Shown here: piece by piece, positions 49,260 to 58,659 of the stretch
How positions within the stretch are numbered: position 1 is the first letter of the stretch
Layout of the letters: every line of letters starts with the position of its first letter
From: CBDFMG01 sp965221205 [NCBI: bacterium]
GTDB taxonomy: Bacteria; SM23-31
Length of the DNA stretch: 64,000 nt
Assembly (NCBI GenBank): GCA_965221205.1
Contig: OZ244870.1
Span: 3,224,001-3,288,000, forward strand
Direction: 5' to 3'
Notes under the pieces: model-generated
What the model was told of the DNA's origin: nothing
The model's database searches: none
The model's input: the letters and a program-made list of their open reading frames with translations, nothing else
Program-made: the position numbers and the translations under genes

Positions 49260-49967
49260 TTATTCCATCAAAGCACATTCCGCTGCAGACTGGAGTTGGA
49301 GAAACGTACCGAATCTTCCAAGGTTGAAAAGCGGATCGAGTATTGAAATTCCGGGAATGAATGGATAGAAATGCCCTCTTCCTAGTGGCGAATTGTATCG
49401 ATATGATACAATGGGCAGGAATTTATGTGTTGTGAAATATTCGGTGAATGGCATTGAACCATGCTCCTCCAACACTAAAGGCGTATCTCCAGCTGCCTGA
49501 ATCATCTCATCTAACTGCATCTCGTTACAAACTGAATTGTGCAATTCTGAAGTTCGTTGCAACCGGCAGGTAATCTGCAGCAGTGACGATATAAGGATAA
49601 TGAATGCACAATTCAAATCAGTTACAGATTTCCATGACTGTTCGACACAATCTTTGATATCGAAGAAGCTCTCTTCAAAATAGGAAGCACTTTTATAAGA
49701 ATGATGTATCTGTTTGAGGAATTTTTTCTGCCAGAATATTGTATCAATCGGTTCAATATCCCTGAGAACCCTTTCCTGCTTCCTGCTTTTGTTGACCGGA
49801 ACTTCCACATATTCTTTACGGTTTTGACGAATAATATGCGTTCTGTTAATGTTGCTTTTCTTTTTGTCCAATAGAGTATCGAGCATAATGCAGACATCAG
49901 CTTTGTAAAGGCTGTCAAAATATGCCAGATCAGGCAAAAACTCGGGTATCCGGATAGTGACAAGCAT
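49260..49967 (-). CDS. WbqC-like family protein
   Basis: Start taken at ATG 49967 (MLVTIRIPEFLPDLAYF), which aligns with the usual WbqC N-terminus; a TTG at 49985 is also in frame. 235 residues. IRIPEFLPDLAYFDSL, ADVCIMLDTLLDKK and NINRTHIIRQN match the family pattern of a conserved N-terminal histidine/asparagine region. WbqC proteins occur in O-antigen and glycolipid clusters and are thought to be cysteine-protease-like transferases of unknown reaction. It converges with a GT2 gene. Confidence 0.8.
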   Translation of the reverse strand: MLVTIRIPEFLPDLAYFDSLYKADVCIMLDTLLDKKKSNINRTHIIRQNRKEYVEVPVNKSRKQERVLRDIEPIDTIFWQKKFLKQIHHSYKSASYFEESFFDIKDCVEQSWKSVTDLNCAFIILISSLLQITCRLQRTSELHNSVCNEMQLDEMIQAAGDTPLVLEEHGSMPFTEYFTTHKFLPIVSYRYNSPLGRGHFYPFIPGISILDPLFNLGRFGTFLQLQSAAECALME

Positions 49968-50090
49968 AAAAAGGTGAGAATTCAATTTTCCTGTTCAAAT
50001 TAATTATATCGCCGGTGGCGAGCAAGATACATAAATTGTGGCATTTCAGCAAGGAGATTGATATATGCTTTTTTGAAATTTCACATAACA

Positions 50091-50116
50091 AAGAGTCCCG
50101 TAAATGCGGGACTCTT
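50091..50116 (-). terminator. Rho-independent terminator-like hairpin
   Basis: AAGAGTCCCG and CGGGACTCTT form a perfect 10-bp stem with a 6-base loop. On the minus strand it is followed by TGTTATGTG, a weak U-tract. It lies 125 bases after the cadherin-like gene and before the WbqC gene, so it probably ends the former. Confidence 0.6.
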
Positions 50117-50146
50117 AAACTCGTTTAGATTACAAGGAGCTTTAGT

Positions 50147-50167
50147 ATGAAAACAAAAGACAGTTAA
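50147..50167 (+). other. Six-codon ORF with strong ribosome site, likely gene-start relic
   Basis: AAGGAGCTTTAGT leads to an ATG reading MKTKDS then TAA. A leader and start this good on six codons suggests the beginning of a deleted secreted-protein gene, or a leader peptide. Confidence 0.3.
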
Positions 50168-51168
50168 TTATTGTAAATTCAAATAAAAAGGTTGACGTAT
50201 ACGAACCAGTTCTGTAATCGTCTGTTCCAACAGAAATTAATTATTTAATAAACGTCATCCGTTTTATATCGGTAAACGCTCCCGCTTGAAGCTTCATAAA
50301 GTAAAGATCTGATGACACTAACTGCCCAGTATTGTTCTTCCCATCCCATATAATTGAATTCTCACCAGCGGGCATGGTCGTATCAATGAGATGTCTCACT
50401 TCCTGACCGAGAGCGTTATATATTTTCAAAGAGACGTGTACAGGACGCGGCAGATTGAATTGAATCGTCGTTGTCGGATTAAATGGATTAGGATAGTTCT
50501 GTTCCAAAATGAAATTATCTGGAATAGTTAACTCTTCATCTTTCATACTATCAACACTGGTAATCAGCTCTTCAGTATTGCTCGCAATTGCCCAAAGAGC
50601 AAAGTGATCGGTCGTCACCGTTATTGTATTATTATCCGTATTGACGGTGCTTGGAAGCACATGCCAGATAAATCCACGTGCATCGAGTGAATCGTATACG
50701 CTCACGACAAGGCTGTCTTCATTGAGACCGAACCCGGTCACTAATGTTTCATCATATCCAAACGTTAACTCTGCTTCACTATTGTGCACGTCGAGGTTTA
50801 TGTCAATATAATGCACGGCATTTGTGAACGCAGGCACCGTTGGAAATTCCTCCGCAATATTTGAAGTCGAGATCTGTTTGACCGAAATGATCTGATTCGC
50901 AACCTCGCCGCCTGTAAAGGCAATCGACAGTGAAACACTATTCGAAAAATCCAGTGATATGCTCGATCTATCCGCCGGGATAGGAATATCGTTCTGTATA
51001 TCGGGATCGGCCATGACAACCACATCTTTTGCGATAACTGCAATCGATGTAGTGAGTGTATCAGCCGCTCCAACTGCATCTTCTGCACTGATCGAAACGG
51101 CAATATCAGACCAGACATCGGAAACACCGGGAGTCCCTCCGACAGCGCCGTTCTCACCGACCGTCATC

Positions 51169-51306
51169 CAGTCGGGGCCCGAAACTTTTGCAAAGGTAAT
51201 ACTATCGCCAACATCCGGGTCGATCGCTTTCACTGTGTCGTCATACGCCACGCCTTCGGTCGCATCAGCAAGCAATACTGTTGTGATGGCCGGTGCATCG
51301 TTGACG
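51169..51306. repeat. Cadherin-like DNA repeat, intact copy
   Basis: 138 bases, highly similar to 51451-51590, about 282 bases apart. This copy lacks the 2-bp duplication and so serves as the in-sequence reference for the broken one. Confidence 0.8.
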
Positions 51307-51450
51307 TTGATGACGGTAATCGTCGTGTTCAGCGTATCCGATCTCTGCGGGATACCGTTGTCTGTGACGACCAACGTGACCACACTCTCGCCGACATCGC
51401 TGTTCTGCGGTGTGCCGGAAAGAGCGCCGGTGCGGGAACCAACCGTCACC

Positions 51451-51590
51451 CAGTCGGGGCCCGATACTTTTGCAAAGGTAATTCTATCGCCAACATCTGG
51501 GTCGGTCGCTTTCACTGTGTCGTTATATGCCACGTTTTCGGTCGCATCGGCAAGCGATACTGTGTTGTGATGACCGGCGCATCGTTGACG
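51451..51590. repeat. Cadherin-like DNA repeat, copy with 2-bp duplication
   Basis: 140 bases, two longer than the copy at 51169-51306. The extra TG at 51561-51564 (TGTG against TG) is what breaks the frame. Confidence 0.8.
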
Positions 51591-52008
51591 TCGGTTTCAA
51601 TACTGTACTCAATTGATAGCGACTGCCGCGTTTTTTCTATGTCAAACGTCTTAGTGACGCTGAAAGCATACCCCCTGATCCTGCCATCAACAGTCCCGAT
51701 AAACGTTCTCAACTCTCCCGTCCCCTCATACAGATCGATAGTGATGGAACCGGAAACGCAGGTGGTGCTTCCCTCGATTGTCACAGATCTGATGATAATA
51801 TCGCCGCCGATGTTGATCGTACCGTAAGACCACTCCCATCCTACAATCTCGCATTCCCCGACATGATCGTGATCGTCATCCGCCACAGCGGAACCGAACC
51901 ACAACAAAAAAATGGCGATCGTTAATGTGAAAATTCGCATATTCTTTTCCTGATTTTAAGTAAGTTTTTAAGTCAAAAATCAATTAAATCCCTTTCAGCC
52001 TGTTCCAT

Positions 52009-52053
52009 TCAATACGGTTTTTCAGGAATATTAAACATCTTTTTTCTTGGCAT
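52009..52053 (-). other. 14-codon upstream ORF with strong ribosome site
   Basis: AAGGAGGAGAGGT precedes ATG at 52053; the frame reads MPRKKMFNIPEKPY and stops. It lies about 70 bases before the cadherin-like gene start on the same strand. It may be a leader peptide or the relic of a small gene. The rest of 51941-52371 shows nothing. Confidence 0.3.
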
Positions 52054-52371
52054 TTATTTTACCTCTCCTCCTTGTTGCTTCTATTCAATATACAAACAAA
52101 TTGCACTGAGTTCCTTAGCTTTTTTGTCAACATATTATATTGGGTCTGCAGAGATTCCTTGCACGTCTGTAGAAGATTTGGTGATCATTCAAATTGTTTT
52201 TTCGGTATCTCGCCCACAATTCGGGGGGTTTCCGGCATTTTCATAAGCGTGCTCCATTTACGCAATTCATGATAGAATATTTTGCTTGCTATGCTATGAT
52301 TTTACCGATATATTCCCGTGGGTTTAGTTTTATTGCAGTATTGGTAAATTAGGGTTTATTTAAAAACGGGG

Positions 52372-54115
52372 ATGACTGTGAACAATTCCGTCCGTGGTTT
52401 GTTCAGGTATACTATTGTTATATCTATATTTACACCCTTTTCTCTCCTTTCTATTTCTATAAATTATGTTCCAGTATTTGCTCAGACATCTGAAGAAGAC
52501 TGGAATTCATTTACTTTGCAGCGGGTTAATCTCAGAGAGACGCCTTCCATACGCAGCACTATACTGACTGTTTTAGATGAAGAAATTGTTGTAACCACTA
52601 TTGAAGAAGTACCCCAATGGTTGCGTGTTACTACCACTGAAAACGATACAGGGTGGATATTCAGCGATTATGTTGTTCCGAGTGCTTTATTGGGCCGGCT
52701 TCCCGGAGTTACATCTGCTCTCTTTCAATCAGGAATGACGGGAACGGTATTGGTGCAATCCGCTGCTCAGGATGCAGGACCAGAATTTACCCGTGATCTG
52801 AAACCGGAATATATAAATCTTGAGGATCTTGAGGATAGTGAAAGCAACGATTCAGGCCGGTGCATCCGGATTTTTTATCTTTCTTTTAGTGTTATCTCTT
52901 GCAGGAAATGCAGCGTTGGCATACTGGCTTCGGTCACTCAAAAAAGCCAGTTCAATTCTTTCGGATCCGAGCAAGTTACAAGATGAATTTCAACTAATGA
53001 AAAAAGAAAATATCGATCTCAAAAATCAACTGCAATATGCTCAGGTTAATTTTTCAAAATCTAATAAATCGGTTGAACGGAAGGAAAAAGACCTTCATGT
53101 TCACCGGGAACTCCATATTCAGGAGATGTCGGACATCAAAACAAAACTTGTATCGCTTGAGAACACCCACAATCAGAGTGCTCTCGCGTTAAAAGGTAAA
53201 GATGAACAAATTGAGAATCTGACCAAAAAAAATATTGATTTACAGGGAGAGTTTGAAAATGTCCACAGAAAGCTGAACCAATCGAGTGACAACACCAAGC
53301 AACAAGCTCTAAAATACACCTTGGAGAATAAAGCTCACAAAGAAACACTATTCGAAAAAGAAAAAGTCATACATAATCAGAAGTTGAAACTTGAAGAATT
53401 TGATACTGCAAAGACGAAAGCAATCAAGGAAATCCGGGAAAAAACGGATGCCTTACAGAGCGACAACCAATCTTTGAATCAAAAAATTGGTATCCTTGAA
53501 AAGGAGATTGCTGAGAAAGAAAAATCATTCCTCAGTAAAATCAAGAAAGAAAAAAGTACTGCTGAAGCTGCATTTGAAAAAAAATTACATGAGCGTATTG
53601 AACGTGAAAAAGCAGATGCGGAAAACCATTATAAGAGCACAATAGATACCATAAATGACAAAGCCCGGAGCACACAGGATTCTCTGAGAAATCAAATGAA
53701 ACAGCTGCAGGAGAAACTATCTATAACTGAGACACAACTTGCAGAAGAGAGGAAACAGCGTGAAGAGCTTGAGATACAAGGCTCTGCACCCGCTCAAAAA
53801 AAAGCAATTTTGGAAGATCTGCAGAATGAATATAATGCTCTCCTAAATGTCTATGAGGAATCTCAGCAGAATCTCAAGCGTTCAGAAACAGAAAAACAAG
53901 ATAAGCCAGTTCAGAAACAAAAACCTGCTCAAAAAACAATTGAACACGAATCTTTACCAATAACACAACCGGAAAATACACCTGTTCAATCTTCCGAGAC
54001 ACCGGAAGAAAGTCCTGTCATAGAATCGAAACCTGTGGTTGAACCTAACGCTGATGATGATCTGGGTGCATACGCACGGAGTTTTTCAAAAAAATCAGTA
54101 AAATATCGTAACTAA
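52372..54115 (+). pseudogene. SH3-domain, membrane-helix and coiled-coil protein in two frames
   Basis: Frame 1 (from 52372) has a signal or membrane anchor, then an SH3b domain (LQRVNLRETPSIRSTILTVL, WLRVTTTENDTGWIFSDYVV), and reads to about 52850. Frame 2 (from about 52820) has a membrane helix (GFFIFLLVLSLAGNAALAYW), a coiled coil of some 290 residues and a proline/glutamate-rich tail ending KSVKYRN. Together they match the SH3-TM-coiled-coil layout of known envelope proteins, so one gene with a frameshift near 52840 is most likely. Two overlapping genes (TTG start at 52820) are possible. A 9-bp tandem repeat lies at the join. Confidence 0.7.
52817..52834. repeat. 9-bp exact tandem duplication at the join of two frames
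   Basis: ATCTTGAGG twice, encoding LEDLED in frame 1. It does not by itself change the frame. Confidence 0.7.
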
Positions 54116-54258
54116 TTGCTTTATCCGGTACCCAAGAGCAACATAGTTCATGGACAGCAAACACAACAATAACGATTCGGTCATTCCATGCCAGACAGTC
54201 TGAATTATTTGGCAGCAATGCTTCCCATTATACCGGAAATAAGCATTTTCATTTAACC

Positions 54259-54549
54259 ATGCGGCATGATCGCCATGCGACTCAAGAATCATCCGATGGA
54301 AAATCAATGGATGAAATTTCCAATATCAGTGAGACTAATCCTATTCTGAAATCGGTCAAAATTGAACTGCAAAAACTGATCGAATATAACCTTTCGGGTC
54401 ATACACATCACTTATCATATGAAATAATATCTGCGACAGACCGCAGTAAAACTGTCAAACCTGTGCAGCATGAGACGAAAGAGTGGAATAAAAGCATGGT
54501 GCACACAGGCCTCGGAAAACAAAAAAAGCTGCAAATGTTGAATCTTTAG
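54259..54549 (+). CDS. Hypothetical protein
   Basis: 96 codons from ATG, without a good ribosome site. The frame is open further upstream to 54116, so the real start may lie before. The sequence is polar (HATQESSDGKSMDEISNISE) with no recognised domain. It may form one gene with the ORF at 54552 through a frameshift. Confidence 0.3.
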   Translation: MRHDRHATQESSDGKSMDEISNISETNPILKSVKIELQKLIEYNLSGHTHHLSYEIISATDRSKTVKPVQHETKEWNKSMVHTGLGKQKKLQMLNL

Positions 54550-54551
54550 AG

Positions 54552-54833
54552 ATGAGATCAGATAGAATTCCAGGCGACATACTTCAACGTTCCTATTCCA
54601 ATCCAAATTTCTTTTCATCAGCACATTCCGAAAAACATACTTCACAAAACCTTCAGGAAAACAATCTTGATACTCCTGCAATAGAATCACCTACTCGCCT
54701 TCTCAATAAAGCAACACACGCTTTAACAATCTCACATAACCAACCAGGCTGTAATGTCAATCAACCTGCGAAAGAAGATGAGCCGGAAATTTTCCAGAAA
54801 CATCACGAAATAACAAACAGATTATCCTTTTAA
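54552..54833 (+). CDS. Hypothetical protein
   Basis: 93 codons starting two bases after the stop of the preceding ORF, in another frame. Ser/Asn/His-rich and polar, no domain seen. It could be the downstream half of the same broken gene. The region 54834-55125 has no further gene. Confidence 0.25.
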   Translation: MRSDRIPGDILQRSYSNPNFFSSAHSEKHTSQNLQENNLDTPAIESPTRLLNKATHALTISHNQPGCNVNQPAKEDEPEIFQKHHEITNRLSF

Positions 54834-55125
54834 ATAATTAATAGATTTCAATATTCTCGCAACATCCATGACGTCTGTGATATTTCCTTTTGGATCTGTT
54901 TCCACAATTTTACACTATTTATTTTGAAACCAGCATGATAAATACTGCAATAACCTTAATGACTGTCTGCATGATTCGCGCACGTTATGGTATATTAGCA
55001 GGAGCATTTATAACAAACCAAATTAGATTGCATTTTTTTTGTTTTATTTGTAAACTTATATTTTGTTTTGAAGTCTGTAATGCAATTAATGTGCTAGATT
55101 CTTCGTGCCGACGGATATCCGAATT

Positions 55126-56757
55126 ATGAAAATCCTACTAAGAGCATTGACGCGGATATTTCAAGTTGTTGTTGTCATTGTTTGCATGAATACCAGCCTT
55201 GGATTCGCGTATCAAAATCAATCTCCTCCCGCTCTCAAATGGGGAGACCTTGCTCAATCATTTCCATCACTTCATCCTGTTGTACATGGATCATCAAATG
55301 AACAGATTCTCCAACGTCTGATTTTCGGTGCACCGCTCTTTTATTACGATCCCTATGAACAATCACTGATTCCAGGAATTGTAGAATATTGGGGTGAAGT
55401 TTCACCCGACCCAAGAATATGGATTCTCAGCGTCCGGGACGGTATAACTTTTCAAGATGGATCGTCACTCAAACCTGAAGATATTGCATTCAGTATATTA
55501 TTTTATAAACAGTATACAAGAGAACAAAATCTTCCTTATAATCCTCATCTTGAAAAACTCAACGACATAAGGATTATAGGCACACGGCACGTCCAGATTC
55601 ATCTACAGAACACAATTGAAGATCTCCCGTTTTTGTTGAGCGACATACCGGTTTTATCCCGCACATACTACGAGGAGGAAACAATTGAGCAGACTATCAG
55701 TAATATTGCAGAAAAAAAACCGATGGGTATTGGGCCATACCGTGTCGGGCAGTTTAGTAATGGATCAATCATAACACTTGAGCGGTATTTTGATCATTAT
55801 AATGGGCCTGCAGAATTTGCTGAAATTGAGCTGCACCTATACGAATCGACAAACCAGTTAAAATCTGACTTCATTACGGAGGAACTTGATTTTATCCGGA
55901 TAATTAATAACGGTGACCTGAGAGAAATCAGCAGTACCGACACATCATTTCAAATTATTTCTACTCCTGCATTTCCAAATACTACCTATACACTCAACCT
56001 CAATGATGGATATTCTGATTTAACGGCACATCCTGTCCGTGAAGCAATTCTTAAGTCATTAAACAAACACCGATATACTCTATCAAGTGAACAGTTCAAC
56101 ATCCGATCAATTTCATACGGCCCATTACCGAATACCTCTCCTGCATTCTTTGAGAATTTGGAACGAGTCTATTATAATCCACTCGCGGCACGAAGTGATC
56201 TTGAAAGAAGCGGATGGCGCGACTCGAATGGTGATGGAATTGTTGAAAGAAATAGGAATGATTTTATAATGGAATTGATTTATCCGAACAACGATACATA
56301 CATCGAGAATTTGATTCAATATATTCGTGTTGATCTCAGTGAGATTGGTGTGGCAATTGAAGCACAGCCGTTGCCACAAATAGAATTATTGGAACGAATC
56401 AGCCAAGGAAACTACCAAATATCACTTGATTTTTTTCACCACTACCCTCAAGATATTATCAGGAGTTTTGCAGACTATTTTCTCTTTTTCGAAAGTACGT
56501 TTCACAGAAATCAACTCGGATTAAATAATCCCGAAACTATCCGCCAACTTCGGAGAGCGATACGGCTGCCGAGGCAGGATGAAGCTACGGCAATATTTCA
56601 CCGTATTCAGGATTTGTACAGAAGAGCTGCAACCGGGACCGTGTTGACATATCAGCATCATAATTATTATGCTATCAACCGTAAAAATGTAACTCAATTT
56701 ACAACCGGCGGCAGGTTGAATGAGTTGTCAGAGTGGGCACCTCGTAACATTCCGTAA
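55126..56757 (+). CDS. Extracellular solute-binding protein, family 5 (peptide/nickel type)
   Basis: The ATG at 55126 (MKILLRALTRIFQVVVVIVC) begins a signal peptide; a GTG at 55105 would add seven residues. 543 residues, family length. SBP_bac_5 features: PGIVEYWGEVSPDPRIWILS, VRDGITFQDGSSLKPEDIAF, KKPMGIGPYRV and a two-lobe fold. No permease or ATPase genes follow. Instead a sensor kinase starts six bases downstream, so this may be a sensory ligand-binding protein. Confidence 0.88.
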   Translation: MKILLRALTRIFQVVVVIVCMNTSLGFAYQNQSPPALKWGDLAQSFPSLHPVVHGSSNEQILQRLIFGAPLFYYDPYEQSLIPGIVEYWGEVSPDPRIWILSVRDGITFQDGSSLKPEDIAFSILFYKQYTREQNLPYNPHLEKLNDIRIIGTRHVQIHLQNTIEDLPFLLSDIPVLSRTYYEEETIEQTISNIAEKKPMGIGPYRVGQFSNGSIITLERYFDHYNGPAEFAEIELHLYESTNQLKSDFITEELDFIRIINNGDLREISSTDTSFQIISTPAFPNTTYTLNLNDGYSDLTAHPVREAILKSLNKHRYTLSSEQFNIRSISYGPLPNTSPAFFENLERVYYNPLAARSDLERSGWRDSNGDGIVERNRNDFIMELIYPNNDTYIENLIQYIRVDLSEIGVAIEAQPLPQIELLERISQGNYQISLDFFHHYPQDIIRSFADYFLFFESTFHRNQLGLNNPETIRQLRRAIRLPRQDEATAIFHRIQDLYRRAATGTVLTYQHHNYYAINRKNVTQFTTGGRLNELSEWAPRNIP

Positions 56758-56763
56758 AATAAT

Positions 56764-58578
56764 ATGCTGGAAATTATCAAAAATATACTATGCAACAAAA
56801 TATTTAATCGGATTGCATCGCAATTCATCTTGTCTTATATTGTCTTTGCGACAATAGCTATTGCGTCAGTCGGGTTTTTTCTGCTGAATGAAACCGAAGA
56901 GTTTATTCGACTGTCAACGCAGGAAAAACAGCTTGAAATTGCCAAACGTTCTGCTTCTCAGATTACATATTTTGTCGAAAACACATTTAATTCTCTTACA
57001 TTTGCTACTGAAATCCAGGATGTCTACCTGATGCAGCCGTTCAATCAGGAAAAAATTCTGGACATGTTGAAAATTAACAATGATTTTTACCGGAAACTAT
57101 ATATTACTGATTCAACACAAGCCGTCACTGCTACTACCGATTTTGCAGCTCAGGATACGATACTGCAAAACCCGCCGGTTGAATTAGACAGAAACCGGTT
57201 AAGTCGAAACATAGTACCGGTAGAAATCATAGAAAACCGTCCGGTGATCACTGTTTCAATTCCTATTCTGCAGTATGAAAACTTTGTTGGCACTTTAGCT
57301 GCGGAAGTAGATGTAAGTTTTATTTGGGACCTTGTTGACAGCCTCTCGGCTCAACTGACAGGTGGTCAGGTTTATATCGTTTCAAGCCGGGGGGAAATCA
57401 TTGCACACCCTAACCGCCGTCTTGTATATAGCAATGAAAATCTTTCATCGTTTCCTTTTGTTCAGAATCTTCTAAATGGACAAAACGGCACAGACTTTTA
57501 TAATGACCCATTTATTGAAAACACCCGGTTGATTTGTGCATATATCCCGGTTCCGGAACTTTATTGGGGAGTTGTCGTTGCTCAGGACGAAGCAGTAGCG
57601 CTTGCTGTTTCAAGAGAAATTTTAACCCGGCTAATTTTTATAATAATCGGCAGTATTATTCTTGCATCTGTTCTGGGAATAGTTATCACCAGAAATCTCG
57701 TTCAACCATTGAAAAGCTTGGTTGAGGGTGTACAGAATGTATCGAAAGGCGCGCTCCACAGCCGTATCACTATACCGCGTACGGATGAGCTTGCTACGCT
57801 TGCAAAAGAATTTAATATAATGACCGAAAACCTCGAGAAAACCCAGAGTAAACTCCAAATGGCTGAACAGCTCGCTACAGTAAGTAAGTTTGCATCTGTA
57901 ATCGCACATGAGATTCGCAATCCGTTTAACTCGATAGTCATTAATATTCAGGTCCTCAAGAGAGGCATGGAGAAAAAGGAAAATAAAGAACGGCTTGAAC
58001 AGTATCTTGAAATAATAGATTCGGAAATCAAGAGGATTGACGATTTAATTGAAAATTACCTCAACATTTCCCGGCCGCAAGAGTTTAAACCGGAATCAAT
58101 CGATATCGATGTTCTGTTGGATGAATTAATTCTGGCAAATCACGCAAAAGCCGTAAAACAGCACATTAAAGTCGAGCGAAAATCGGAATTGGAATCTCCG
58201 AATATTGTGGGTGACCAGGACAAGTTGAAACAGGCATTTTTGAATATTATTCTTAACTCTTTTCAGGCAATGTTAGATGGAGGAAAACTTAAAATTTCCG
58301 TTACAGATACCCAGCATAACTGGCGAAAACAAACATATGTAAAAGTTATATTTGAAGATTCCGGTGTTGGCATAGACTCGAGTAATATTCCGAATGTATT
58401 TGACTATTTTTACACATCCAAAACAAAGGGCACCGGCCTGGGATTGCCGGTCACAAAACAGATTATCGAAATGCATTATGGAAGTATCGATATTATCAGC
58501 ACGCCGAGTCACGGAACAACCGTCATAATTAATCTTCCAAAAGAAATTGAAACAAATGACGAAAGGATAGATTCATAA
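56764..58578 (+). CDS. Sensor histidine kinase with dCache-like sensor and HAMP domain
   Basis: 604 residues. Membrane helix at about 18-40, an extracytoplasmic double-Cache-like domain (about 40-275), a second helix (LIFIIIGSIILASVLGIVIT), HAMP (NLVQPLKSLVEGVQNVS), then HisKA with the phospho-acceptor in SVIAHEIRNPFNSIV and HATPase_c (NIILNSFQAML, EDSGVGID, KGTGLGLPVTKQI). It starts six bases after the solute-binding protein. No response regulator is adjacent. All catalytic boxes are intact. Confidence 0.93.
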   Translation: MLEIIKNILCNKIFNRIASQFILSYIVFATIAIASVGFFLLNETEEFIRLSTQEKQLEIAKRSASQITYFVENTFNSLTFATEIQDVYLMQPFNQEKILDMLKINNDFYRKLYITDSTQAVTATTDFAAQDTILQNPPVELDRNRLSRNIVPVEIIENRPVITVSIPILQYENFVGTLAAEVDVSFIWDLVDSLSAQLTGGQVYIVSSRGEIIAHPNRRLVYSNENLSSFPFVQNLLNGQNGTDFYNDPFIENTRLICAYIPVPELYWGVVVAQDEAVALAVSREILTRLIFIIIGSIILASVLGIVITRNLVQPLKSLVEGVQNVSKGALHSRITIPRTDELATLAKEFNIMTENLEKTQSKLQMAEQLATVSKFASVIAHEIRNPFNSIVINIQVLKRGMEKKENKERLEQYLEIIDSEIKRIDDLIENYLNISRPQEFKPESIDIDVLLDELILANHAKAVKQHIKVERKSELESPNIVGDQDKLKQAFLNIILNSFQAMLDGGKLKISVTDTQHNWRKQTYVKVIFEDSGVGIDSSNIPNVFDYFYTSKTKGTGLGLPVTKQIIEMHYGSIDIISTPSHGTTVIINLPKEIETNDERIDS

Positions 58579-58659
58579 GATTCTTCTGTCATCAATACGG
58601 TTTTGCAACATTATATAGTAGTATTCGTACAAGAATAGTAATAGGTACTGGAGTAAAGT

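Larger units (their letters stand above)
50241..51940 (-). pseudogene. Secreted cadherin-like/Ig-repeat protein with T9SS sorting signal, frameshifted
   Basis: Signal peptide (MRIFTLTIAIFLLWFGSAVA), an N-terminal beta-domain (VGECEIVGWEWSYG...), then two putative-Ig/cadherin-like repeats of the VNDAPAITT...VAYDDTVKAIDPDVGD type, a further beta domain, and a Por-type sorting domain with QNYPNPFNPTTTIQFNLP, ending FTDIKRMTFIK. The break is a 2-bp duplication at 51561-51564: deleting it gives VITTVSLADATENVAYNDTV, exactly as in the intact second repeat. Intact, the protein would be exported by the type IX system and anchored or released at the surface. Confidence 0.88.
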
